A stretch of 43,894 bases of DNA from Moraxella nonliquefaciens (lineage in GTDB: Bacteria; Pseudomonadota; Gammaproteobacteria; Pseudomonadales; Moraxellaceae), in contig NZ_LXTW01000002.1 in the NCBI RefSeq assembly GCF_001679005.1, forward strand, positions 1-43,894, read 5' to 3'. Below the pieces are notes generated by a model. It was not told where the DNA came from and made no database searches. It saw nothing but the letters and a program-made list of their open reading frames with translations. This document shows positions 1 through 8,113 of this stretch, piece by piece; the first letter of the stretch is position 1; each line of letters begins with the position of its first letter. The position numbers and the translations under genes were made by a program.

Positions 1-740
1 TTGGGTTTGATGGGGGTGGTAATGTGTTTGAACGCACAGTGTATTATAGTTACAACGCACAAGGGTTGCTAGATAAGATTGAGTTAAGTACTGATGACAT
101 CAAAAATAACTCCAATTATGCAAAAACCGAACTTATTCGCTTTACCTACAATAAAAAAGGGCAGCCAATTGAAGTCAGAGAGCAAGGACTTCATACCAAA
201 TACGGCTATGACAATCAGGGCAATCTAAACCTAATCACTTACCCTGATGGACAGACTGTTCATTATACTTATAATACTCACAATAAGCCCACACACATCA
301 AAATGGGCAATCAGTTTGTAATGATGGATTATGATGACAGACAACGCCCTATTCATTATAACAATCACTTAGGACAAACACTTGACATTGATTATGATGA
401 TGTTGCACACACCATTAACTACACCCTAGCCAATGGACAGGTGGTCAGTGATGTTTACAGTAGCGAATATGACCTTATCAAAAGAAGTATCAAGGACAGT
501 CAAGGTAAGGTTATATTTACCAGTCTTGGTAGTGAGATGATGAATAATGGCTTATCAACCCAAAACTCCACCAACCCCATCAACACCCTTATCATCAATA
601 ACGCCCTAGCCAAACTCACCCTTAACACAGGGGCGACCTACACACGCCATTATGATGACTTTGGCAGAGTGTATTTGGCGACCGATGCCAATACAGGCAA
701 ACGCTATATTCGGTATGACAACTTTGATAGACCCACGTAA
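1..740 (+). pseudogene. Rhs repeat protein, upstream part (ends at in-frame TAA)
   Basis: Rhs/YD-repeat proteins form a shell that encloses a C-terminal toxin and are exported for competition between cells. The reading frame is already open at the left edge, so the gene starts outside the window; the GTG at 24 is only the first start-like codon. Tyr/Asp-rich YD repeats are plain, for example YDNQGNLNLITYPDG and YDNFDRPT. The frame meets TAA at 738-740 and goes on in the same frame with ATA ATG CTT GAT, giving a natural YD-repeat continuation. A single substitution (for instance AAA to TAA) would explain the stop. No base is gained or lost, so this is a nonsense lesion and not a gene boundary. 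Confidence is high for the family and good for the lesion. Confidence 0.85.
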
Positions 741-743
741 ATA

Positions 744-2960
744 ATGCTTGATGGCATAAATCAGGAGTTAAGCTATAATTCTTTTGGTTTGCCAAACACA
801 TTTAAGGTGTGCAATATATCAAGCAATACCCAAGACTGTCAATACACCCACTACCATTACGACACCTATGGCAAATTAACCAAAGTACAGCATAGTCAGA
901 CACAAGATGGCAAAACACCCAGCATACAATATCAGTATACAAATACTGGACTGCTTGCTAGTGAGACCACTACGCTCATATCTCATCAAGGCTACACCAC
1001 CGCCTATCATTACGATGATAAAGACCGCATCAAAAGCGTGACCCTACCAGAGGGCATCACTCTACACTACCATTATAATACCCACAGTCAAGTTACCCAA
1101 ATAGATTACCAAACACCCACAAGCACGCTTTGGCAGACACTCACAAATAAATGGTACAAGGTTTTTAATAAAGATAATGGCGATGCCCTGCTGTCAAATA
1201 TCCAAGCAGACAGCACAAGAGGCTTACTTGCCCTAACCCACGCCAATGGCAGTACAGTCCATCAAGTCTATGATGATAAAGCAAGGCTAATAGACAAACA
1301 CGACCATACCACAAGCACCAAGCTAAGTTATGACAAACAAACTGGACAAATCACAAGCATTGATGATAATGGTAATGTAAAAACTGTTGCAGAAGTAAAC
1401 AATGCTTATGAATATGATGACAATGGCAATCGCACCAAACATCATCACACCCACTACACTTATAAACCAAATTCTGATAGACTAAGTATCATCACCACCA
1501 AAGATGATAAAGACAACATCATCAAAACCACCCATTACACCTACGACAACCTAGGAAACCCTGTAATGATAACCACCAAAGACCACAAAGGCAACATCAT
1601 CAGCCAAAGAGCCTTAACCTACACCCCTGATGGACAAATCAAGTCCATCAGGGACAGCACACAAGACAAGCAAGGTAATAAGACAGAAAAACTGATTGCT
1701 ACTTATCAGTATAACCATCTAAGACAACGTATTGCCAAGAGTACTTATCATAAAGATGACAAAACAGGTCAAATCAAAGAAGAGACAACGCAGTATCTTT
1801 GGGACAAGGGCTTATTGTCAGCAGAGATTAAAGATGATAAAGTGGTTAGACGGTATATTTATTTAGACATTATGCCTGTGGCTATCCTTGACTACACCTA
1901 CAACCAAAAAGGCAAACTAGACAAAACCGAAGTCTATTCAATCCACACCGACCACCTAGGCACACCCAAACAAATTACCAACCAAAACCAAGAAGTGGTT
2001 TGGATTATTGAGATGGATGCCTTTGGAGAAACAAAGTCCATTGATAGTAAAGACAACTTTACCTTCAATCTAAGATTTGCAGGGCAATACTTTGACCAAG
2101 AGAGTGAGTATCATTATAATTATCATCGGTATTATGACCCGAGTATTGGACGGTATTTGACATCTGATCCGATTGGGTTAAACGGTGGCAGCTTTAATAC
2201 TTATGCTTATGTGGATAATGAGGTGTGGAGAGCAGTGGATCCTTGGGGGCTTTATACAGTTTTTATTGGCGGTGCGGCAGATGCCGAACCATTCTTAGGT
2301 CAAGGTCCAACTGGTATTATGCAGGATGTAAGGAGAGATTTTAGAGATAAGTACTTACAACCTTATTTTGAGAAAGCTGGTTATTCACAAGATAGAGCTA
2401 GGCAGTTAGCTAGCAGAAATGCAAGATACTACGGCTTTCATGAACTACATTTAATGCTTGCTGATGCTAAGATGTATTTATCTACACAAGGCAATGAAAA
2501 TGCTAAAATCAATATTGTTGGTCATAGTCTAGGAGGTTGGCAAGCAGCTCATTTAGCACAACAACTAGAAGAATGGCGTTGTGGCTCTGTTGGCGTTGTG
2601 ACTACTTTGGATCCTGTTGGGATCAGATATAGCTATAATTTAGCAGGAAGTATTAATTTTAAAACACCAAACCCCAAATATAAGACATGGGTAAATATTA
2701 GAGCAGAGGCTAAAGATACCAGCATCAATGATGTTATAGCCAATCTAGGTGGGCAATGGAATCCATCGTCTCTTAATCCAACTTATAATTATACACTTGA
2801 AGTGGATCATGTCTATGCTCGTACTATGTTTACAACAAAAATTCCAAATAGAAACATTAGCCTTCTTGGATTAGTAAATATATCTTATTCAAATAATCGG
2901 AAAAACATAAAAGAATACGAAAGAGCAACCGATGTTGGCAGGAAAGACACGGGGGATTGA
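744..2960 (+). CDS. Rhs core with C-terminal lipase-like toxin domain (downstream part)
   Basis: This continues the Rhs shell in the same frame as the upstream part. YD repeats fill about residues 1-450, and the conserved core end with DPIGLNGG and the DPWGL junction lies near residues 490-505. The variable tip follows (about 505-738). It carries GHSLGG with nucleophile Ser about 595, LDPVG with Asp about 623, and VDH with His about 689. This order fits an alpha/beta-hydrolase triad, so the tip is probably a lipase or phospholipase effector of the type delivered by type VI secretion. Whether it is made depends on readthrough or re-initiation after the upstream stop, since the first ATG lies only 3 nt beyond it. 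The next gene is the probable immunity gene. The exact substrate is unknown. Confidence 0.85.
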   Translation: MLDGINQELSYNSFGLPNTFKVCNISSNTQDCQYTHYHYDTYGKLTKVQHSQTQDGKTPSIQYQYTNTGLLASETTTLISHQGYTTAYHYDDKDRIKSVTLPEGITLHYHYNTHSQVTQIDYQTPTSTLWQTLTNKWYKVFNKDNGDALLSNIQADSTRGLLALTHANGSTVHQVYDDKARLIDKHDHTTSTKLSYDKQTGQITSIDDNGNVKTVAEVNNAYEYDDNGNRTKHHHTHYTYKPNSDRLSIITTKDDKDNIIKTTHYTYDNLGNPVMITTKDHKGNIISQRALTYTPDGQIKSIRDSTQDKQGNKTEKLIATYQYNHLRQRIAKSTYHKDDKTGQIKEETTQYLWDKGLLSAEIKDDKVVRRYIYLDIMPVAILDYTYNQKGKLDKTEVYSIHTDHLGTPKQITNQNQEVVWIIEMDAFGETKSIDSKDNFTFNLRFAGQYFDQESEYHYNYHRYYDPSIGRYLTSDPIGLNGGSFNTYAYVDNEVWRAVDPWGLYTVFIGGAADAEPFLGQGPTGIMQDVRRDFRDKYLQPYFEKAGYSQDRARQLASRNARYYGFHELHLMLADAKMYLSTQGNENAKINIVGHSLGGWQAAHLAQQLEEWRCGSVGVVTTLDPVGIRYSYNLAGSINFKTPNPKYKTWVNIRAEAKDTSINDVIANLGGQWNPSSLNPTYNYTLEVDHVYARTMFTTKIPNRNISLLGLVNISYSNNRKNIKEYERATDVGRKDTGD

Positions 2961-2963
2961 TAA

Positions 2964-3599
2964 GTGAAAAAAAAGGTTTTTGCATCCACTTTTATTTTAT
3001 TATTTTTAATTATAAATTCATTGTTTTTTTATATTTATTATATAAAATATGAAGAAGAGCATTTGGATTATCTGAATATAAATTATCCAGAAGTGATAAA
3101 TATTAATTCTTTTGAAGACAAATACTATTCAGAAATATATATGGAGGGTCTTTTTATGGCAGATCCTAGAGGTTTTGAAAACGAAGGTATTCCTACAAAA
3201 ATTGTTTTCGATTGCAGTAAATGCAGTGGCAAGAAATATAGTAAAAAAATTTTGATATACCCTAGCTCTTATATAAATATTGATAAATATTACTATGATG
3301 GATATATAAAAAAACATCAAGATTTTATCAAAAATAACAAAAATATGAGAGTTTATTATTTCAGTATAGAGATTCCTTATATTCCAAAAAGATCCATCGA
3401 TAATAAAGATATAAATTTATATGAAATGGATTATATAAATATTATTGGAGACATTATTAAGAATAATAAAGTTAATATTTTTGCAATAAGATATAAATAT
3501 ATGATAGGCAATAAAATATATATATCCAACCCATCTACACTATATTTTAATAATAAACAAGTTGAACGACTATCAAATGACTATTATAAAAGGCTGTAG
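2964..3599 (+). CDS. Putative immunity protein of the Rhs lipase toxin, membrane anchored
   Basis: A 211-residue protein starting with GTG 3 nt after the Rhs stop; the run GGGGGA at 2951-2956 is a suitable ribosome binding site. Residues about 5-27 are strongly hydrophobic, which suggests one N-terminal membrane anchor or uncleaved signal with the rest in the periplasm. The remainder is Tyr/Lys/Ile-rich, and the gene is far more AT-rich than its neighbours, as is common for toxin-immunity cargo. I do not recognise a domain. Its place directly after the variable Rhs tip makes immunity the most economical role, and a periplasmic location would suit protection from a lipase acting on membrane lipids. 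That role is an inference from position. Confidence 0.7.
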   Translation: MKKKVFASTFILLFLIINSLFFYIYYIKYEEEHLDYLNINYPEVININSFEDKYYSEIYMEGLFMADPRGFENEGIPTKIVFDCSKCSGKKYSKKILIYPSSYINIDKYYYDGYIKKHQDFIKNNKNMRVYYFSIEIPYIPKRSIDNKDINLYEMDYINIIGDIIKNNKVNIFAIRYKYMIGNKIYISNPSTLYFNNKQVERLSNDYYKRL

Positions 3600-3775
3600 A
3601 GCTATTGCTCGCTAGTCTAGTACTGATAGACCAAGCCGTATTGAAAATGATAACACCCTCATCACTTATCAATAAGATAACCTAGGTAATCCCATCACTA
3701 TTACCACAACCAACAAACAGGATAAGACTGTGAACACAAGACAGCTAAGCTACACCACCACACCGCCCAAGTGCA
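3600..3775 (+). pseudogene. Degenerate Rhs core remnant
   Basis: No intact ORF. One frame encodes DNLGNPITITTTNKQDK followed by a sequence like QLSYTTT. This resembles the DNLGNPVMITTKD...LTYTPDG stretch encoded near 1540-1625 in the Rhs gene upstream. An in-frame TAA lies inside it. It is a leftover of a second Rhs copy, probably a former displaced tip or silent cassette, and it runs straight into phage sequence. Confidence 0.6.
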
Positions 3776-4220
3776 ATGCCAAAATTTATCCATATCGCTT
3801 GAACGCACAGGACTTCGTAAAACTTGGAGCAAGCTGTGTTGTCATCAACTCTATGGCAAGGGGTGCAACCTAGACAGACAGGCATTTATGAGCGAGATGA
3901 CCGTTGTGTCAGTGGACGGCTCATTTGTAGATGTGGTTTTGCCAAGCGATAAATCATCGGACGATTATTTTACAGGCGGTTATGTACAATGGTCGTCCGA
4001 GTACGGCATTGAACAGCGTGGCATAGAACGACAACTTGGGGGCAGATTGCAACTGTTTGGTGGGGTGCAGGGCTTGGCGGTTGGGCAAAATATCAAGGTT
4101 TTTGCAGGGTGTAACCGCACTTTTACCGCTTGCCAGAGCAAATTTAATAATACCGATAATTATGGCGGTAGTCCACATATGCCCCATAAATCGCCTTTTG
4201 ACGGCACACCAATTTTTTAG
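3771..4220 (+). pseudogene. Phage BR0599/DUF2163-type tail protein, C-terminal fragment
   Basis: The 149-residue ORF carries the C-terminal half of the BR0599 (DUF2163-like) family found just before tail-tip genes in siphophage clusters. The signs are a Cys-containing CHQLYGKGCNLD stretch, then VDGSFVDVVLP, and the closing pattern TACQSKFNNTDNYGGSPHMP. Family members are normally about twice this length, so the N-terminal part is missing. The frame begins at the join with Rhs remnant sequence, and no credible start or ribosome binding site is present. The TAG stop overlaps an AGGAG ribosome binding site that serves the next gene. I see a 5'-truncated relic, not a functional gene. Confidence 0.7.
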
Positions 4221-4232
4221 GAGTATAAAATA

Positions 4233-4451
4233 ATGTGGGTACAAGTCGCCTTATTTGTTGCATCATTGGTCATCAGCCATCTTTTGCAACCCAAACCACC
4301 CCAAGCCAAACCGTCCGCTTTTGATGATTTTAAATTTCCAACGATTGATGACGGCACGCCACGCATTGTCGTGTTTGGTGATGTGTGGATAACTGATTGG
4401 TGTGTGATTGGGGCGGGTAATTATCGCACCAGTTCAATCGTTAAAAAATAA
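4233..4451 (+). pseudogene. Phage tail-tip protein, N-terminal segment
   Basis: First 72 residues of a phage tail-tip/host-specificity type protein: a hydrophobic start (residues about 3-17), a Pro-rich QPKPPQAKPS linker, then FDDFKFPTIDDGTPRIVVFGDVWI, split here as FDDFKFPTIDDG and TPRIVVFGDVWI, typical of siphophage tail assembly proteins. AGGAG lies just upstream of the ATG. The frame ends at TAA 4449-4451 within an A-rich run, but translation of the same frame past it (KGLFGSKRQTVGHRY) continues the family pattern. So this is the first piece of one gene cut by a nonsense codon. Confidence 0.7.
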
Positions 4452-4481
4452 AAAGGGCTGTTCGGCTCAAAACGCCAAACG

Positions 4482-5645
4482 GTGGGGCATCGCTATTTGA
4501 TATCGCTTCACATGGGGCTGTGCATGGCAATGGATGAGCTTTTGCAAATCAAAGTTGGCGACCGTGTGGCATGGCAAGGGGTTAGCGATAGTGCTAATGA
4601 AAGCCATGTCCGCATTCACGAGCCTTATCTGTTCGGTGGCGATGACAAGGAGGGTGGCATTGACGGCACGCTCATCATTATGAAAGGGGCAAGCGACCAA
4701 CAGCCATTACCACAATTGCAACGTATGTATAACAGTCCAGTCCCTGCCTATCGTGGAGTGGTAACGTTCTTTTTTGACGGCATGGTGTGTTCGGGCTCGC
4801 CTTATCCAAAGGCGTGGTCGTTTCGTGTGCGGAGAACTGCTTGCGATTGGTATAATGAAAAAGCAACGATTTGGCTTGATGACGGTAATGGCAACCCAAT
4901 CAAAGCCATGAACCCTGCCCATATCATTTTTAAAGCTCAGACGAATGAAGACTGGGGGCGTGGTACAGACTTAGGACAGCTTGACCTTGACAGCTTTAAA
5001 CAATGTGCTGATATTTTGCATGATGAGCAGTTTGGTATGTGCATCGCTTGGAAACGCCAAGATGCTTTAAAGCAGTTTATTCAGCAAATCCTTGACCACA
5101 TTGGTGGTGCGTTGATGATTGACCGCACCACAGGGCTTTGGAAACTTGTGCTTATTCGTGAAAGCGATAGTCCTGACAGCTTGCCAAGTTTTGACTACGG
5201 CACGGGCATTTTACGTATTGAAGAAGACAACAACTCGTCCAATGATTTAGTAACCAATCAGCTTGTTGCCAGCTATACAGACCCTGTGAGCAATGAAACT
5301 CGCACTGTCCGTACTGAAAATCTCGCCAGCATTCAACGAGACGGCATTATCTTACAAAACAAGACTTATGTCGGACTACCAACAGTCGATTTGGCAGGAC
5401 GTGTCGCTAGCCGTGATATGAAAATTATCCAATCTCATCTAAAAAAGTTTAAAATCGTGCTAGACAGACGGGCGTATTCTTTGCAACCTGCATCTGATTT
5501 TGTGCTAAAAATCCCCCAAAGGGGCATAGAAAGCATCATCATGCGAGCGGTGCGTGTGGAGCATAATGAGCTGACAAATGGCGAAATTACGGTAACGGCG
5601 GTGCAAGACGTGTTTGGCTTACCAAAAAAAAGCTACACACCCTAA
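4482..5645 (+). pseudogene. Phage tail-tip protein, middle segment
   Basis: This 387-residue stretch is in the same frame as the preceding piece. It contains the segment YRGVVTFFFDGMVCSGSPYP and later AHIIFKAQTNEDWGRG, features of the large tail-tip proteins of Acinetobacter- and Moraxella-type siphophages. The nominal start (GTG 4482) has no ribosome binding site and falls inside the conserved region, so it is unlikely to be used. The segment ends at TAA 5643-5645 and the following codons CAG TCA AGC CTA TGG continue the same frame. The protein probably forms part of the tail tip that contacts the host surface. Confidence 0.7.
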
Positions 5646-6647
5646 CAGTCAAGCCTATGGCTACAACCAAATATTGAGCCACAAGTGATTGAAAATGCTA
5701 GACTGTGGCAGTTGCCTTATACGCATTTGTTGGACGATTTTAGCCATGAACAACTCAAAAATACTGATGATTATGTCCTTGTGTTGGCAAAACGTCCAAA
5801 CAGTCTGCAACAGTCTTTTGAAATTTGGGCGAAACTTGCCAATGAGACAACCGAGCAATATGCTGGTATTGGGCAGTTTATTGCTCATGCAACGGTACAA
5901 AATGCCGTTGAGCAAACCAGCCAAATCACCACATTAACCCTTGATGAAATTGATGATGGGTTGGCTTATGTTGGGCAATGTGCGTTGCTCAATGATGAAA
6001 TTGTGCAAATTGTCAGCATTGACACACAGACCAATCAGCTAACAATCAAGCGTGGTTGTGTAGATACCGTGCCTACCGCTCACGCCAATTTATCTCAAAT
6101 TTGGTTTTATGGCGACATGGCAACGGTCGTGGAGCGAGCATTTATACAAGGTCAGACCGTCCACGCCAAACTACTGAGCCAGACATCACAAAATATTTTG
6201 GACATGACGAAAGCAACAAGACAACAGCTTTTAATTGGCAACCGCCACGTTCTCCCCTTTGCCCCTGCTGATATCAAAATTAACGATTTGCCTTACCCCA
6301 ACCAAATCCAAACCATAAACAAAATCTCGTGGGTAGGTCGTAACAAAATCAGCCAAGATGTCGCCATTTTAGACCAAACCGCCCCACATTATGATGTGGA
6401 GACTGGTACAACGTTTAGTGTGGCAATTTTTAAGAAAACCACGCCAAATGGCAATTATCGTCAAGTTGCAGTAAGGCACGGCATGGTGGCAACATCACTT
6501 AATATTGTTAAAGAAAATCCCACCAATGACGAGACAAAGCTTGTTGCCAAAATTCATGATGCGGTAATGATAAAAGTGGAATTGTGGGCGGTTAAAGATG
6601 GTTTGGAAAGCTGGCAACGGCACAGTATAGAAATGGCGGTGGTGTAG
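5646..6647 (+). pseudogene. Phage tail-tip protein, C-terminal segment
   Basis: Third in-frame piece; from 5685 it gives 320 residues starting VIENARLWQLPYTHLL. It includes YVGQCALLNDEIVQI and ITIKRGCVDTVPTAH-like sequence (observed as LTIKRGCVDTVPTAH), which is usual in the C-terminal half of these tail-tip proteins, and ends in a beta-rich fibronectin-like region. With the two upstream pieces the uninterrupted protein would be about 805 residues. Two separate TAA codons with no indel suggest decay by point mutation after the prophage became defective. Confidence 0.7.
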
Positions 6648-6773
6648 TTTTTAAAATAGGTTAAAAGACCACCAATCAGATGGGCGATAAAATGCACGAC
6701 TTAAAACTGGGGACGACAACTTGTTGGAGCAAGTTGCCGACCTTCTGACAGACAAGTGTCAAAAGCCAAGCCC

Positions 6774-6797
6774 AGCCGTTGTGTACACAACACGGCT
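6774..6797 (+). terminator. Hairpin after the tail-tip gene
   Basis: The 24 bases form a near palindrome, with AGCCG and TTGTGT pairing with ACACAA and CGGCT and a 2-nt bulge. A short AT stretch follows. It could end transcription of the tail genes or belong to the leader of the next gene. The rest of 6648-6844 shows no gene. Confidence 0.4.
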
Positions 6798-6844
6798 ATT
6801 TTAACAAAAATGCAATACCATTGCAAAATTTAAATAGGTTATTT

Positions 6845-7045
6845 ATGAACTTCATCGCTTGTCAATCTTGCCATAAAAAATTACTTAAAATCGCAAACTT
6901 TGACCGTTTGCAGGTCAAATGCCCACGTTGCAAGGCAATCAACAACTATCAAGCTAATCTGAATGCTGTAAGCGTCCTATCCGAAGTCCACGAGACTCCA
7001 AACAATAATGGAGAGTCTCATGGAGCAACCCCGAAAGCCCAATAA
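6845..7045 (+). CDS. com: Com-like zinc-finger translational regulator
   Basis: A 66-residue protein with CQSC (Cys 6 and 9) and CPRC (Cys 26 and 29), the spacing and order of the Mu Com family. In phage Mu, Com is an RNA-binding zinc-finger protein that opens a hairpin over the mom ribosome binding site and so switches on the late DNA-modification gene. Here the ORF overlaps the following methylase gene by 26 nt, as in the com-mom and prophage com-methylase arrangements. The ATG at 6845 is chosen because the conserved fold begins there; the longer frame from 6779 would run through the hairpin described at 6774. The tail beyond residue 35 is not conserved. Confidence in the family is good. 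Confidence 0.8.
   Translation: MNFIACQSCHKKLLKIANFDRLQVKCPRCKAINNYQANLNAVSVLSEVHETPNNNGESHGATPKAQ
6992..7019 (+). promoter_or_regulatory. Translation-inhibitor hairpin over the methylase ribosome binding site
   Basis: GAGACTCCA (6992-7000) can pair with TGGAGAGTCTC (7009-7019) through nine base pairs with a 2-nt bulge and an 8-nt loop. The right arm holds GGAG (7010-7013), the ribosome binding site 6 nt before the ATG at 7020. In the folded state the methylase start would be hidden. This mirrors the known inhibitory stem-loop of Mu mom that Com relieves. The pairing is seen in the sequence; its use by Com is an inference. Confidence 0.6.
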
Positions 7046-7874
7046 ACCCCACAGCCAATCGCCTTTGCCCTTCATCGGACAAAAACGGCAAATTATCCAA
7101 GCCTTTCGCAATACCCTTGACCGCATTATTCCAAATGACGGTCAAGGGTGGACGGTGGTGGATGTGTTTGGTGGCAGTGGCTTACTTGCCCACAACGCCA
7201 AACACCTAAAACAGAAGGCAAGGGTCATCTATAATGACTTTGACAATTTTAGCCAAAGACTTTATCATATCCACGACACCAATCGCCTACGCCAACAGCT
7301 TTATGCCATTTTAGAGCCGTTGCCACGAGCCAAACGCATTGATAATAATGTCAAGACACAATTATTGGAGATTATCCAAGCCTTCGACGGCTTTGTGGAC
7401 TACCATAGCGTTTCCACTTGGCTACTGTTTAGTGGTAAGCAAATCAGCCACATTGACGAGTTGCCCAAGCACGAGTTTTATAACACCATTCGTAGGAGCG
7501 ATTATCCAATGGTGGGTGGTTATTTGGACGGCTTAGAAATCATGTCGGAGAGTTTTGAGGTCTTGATGCCTAAATTTTATCATCAAGGTAAAACGCTGTT
7601 TATCTTAGACCCACCTTCCCTACACACCAAACAAGAAGCCTATGGTTTGGGTGAGTATTTTGGCATGATACAGTTTTTAAAGCTGATGAAGTGGATAAGA
7701 CCGCCATATTTGTTTTTTAGCAGTACAAAAAGCGAATTTGTGTCGTATTTGGATTATGTCAAGGCACATGAACCTGAGACATGGGAGCGTGTGGGGGATT
7801 TTGAAAAATTATCTTTTACTGCTCATGTCAATAACAGCTCAAAATATGAAGATAATATGGTGTTTAAAATTTAA
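7020..7874 (+). CDS. Mu-like prophage DNA N6-adenine methyltransferase (Dam/Hin1523-like)
   Basis: A 284-residue member of the Dam-like adenine methylases that Mu-like prophages carry in place of Mom (the Hin1523/Hia5 type, known for relaxed sequence specificity). The AdoMet-binding motif I is VVDVFGGSGLL (about residues 46-56), and the catalytic motif IV region is ILDPPSLHT (about 195-203). The usual motif is DPPY; here the fourth residue is Ser (TCC at 7617), which may weaken or abolish activity unless its own subfamily shares it. I chose ATG 7020 over 7008 because GGAG stands 6 nt upstream of it. The protein would modify phage DNA and so protect it from host restriction. Confidence 0.8.
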   Translation: MEQPRKPNKPHSQSPLPFIGQKRQIIQAFRNTLDRIIPNDGQGWTVVDVFGGSGLLAHNAKHLKQKARVIYNDFDNFSQRLYHIHDTNRLRQQLYAILEPLPRAKRIDNNVKTQLLEIIQAFDGFVDYHSVSTWLLFSGKQISHIDELPKHEFYNTIRRSDYPMVGGYLDGLEIMSESFEVLMPKFYHQGKTLFILDPPSLHTKQEAYGLGEYFGMIQFLKLMKWIRPPYLFFSSTKSEFVSYLDYVKAHEPETWERVGDFEKLSFTAHVNNSSKYEDNMVFKI

Positions 7875-7910
7875 GACCGCAGGTAGAAACCGTATTGCGT
7901 AATTTGCAAT

Positions 7911-7955
7911 AAAAAACCGCTTAATTTATCTCAAAAATTAGGCGGTTTTATTTCG
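7911..7955 (+). terminator. Rho-independent terminator after the methylase gene
   Basis: AAAACCGCTTAATTT (7913-7927) pairs with AAATTAGGCGGTTTT (7935-7949) with a single wobble pair, followed by a T-rich run. It closes the com-methylase unit. Bases 7956-8100 hold no gene that I can see; a CCCCACAT/ATGTGGGG pair at about 8026 and 8088 may belong to the end of the neighbouring insertion sequence. Confidence 0.8.
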
Positions 7956-8113
7956 CTCGGCATCACAAATGATGTTGCTATCATTCGTGATTTTTGGCAT
8001 AACAGACAAAACCCCCTGCTAAAACCCCCACATCACTCTCTAATAGACATTTTTCCTGTTAACAGATAAGAGAAATAATACAGAGCAATGTGGGGATTTT
8101 TCTTGAAATCAAG

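Noticed and set aside
738..5645. Three in-frame TAA codons suggesting a reassigned stop codon
   Set aside because: TAA ends other genes in the window at their expected C-termini (for example trpG and rpiA), so it is a normal stop; the three cases are better seen as point mutations.
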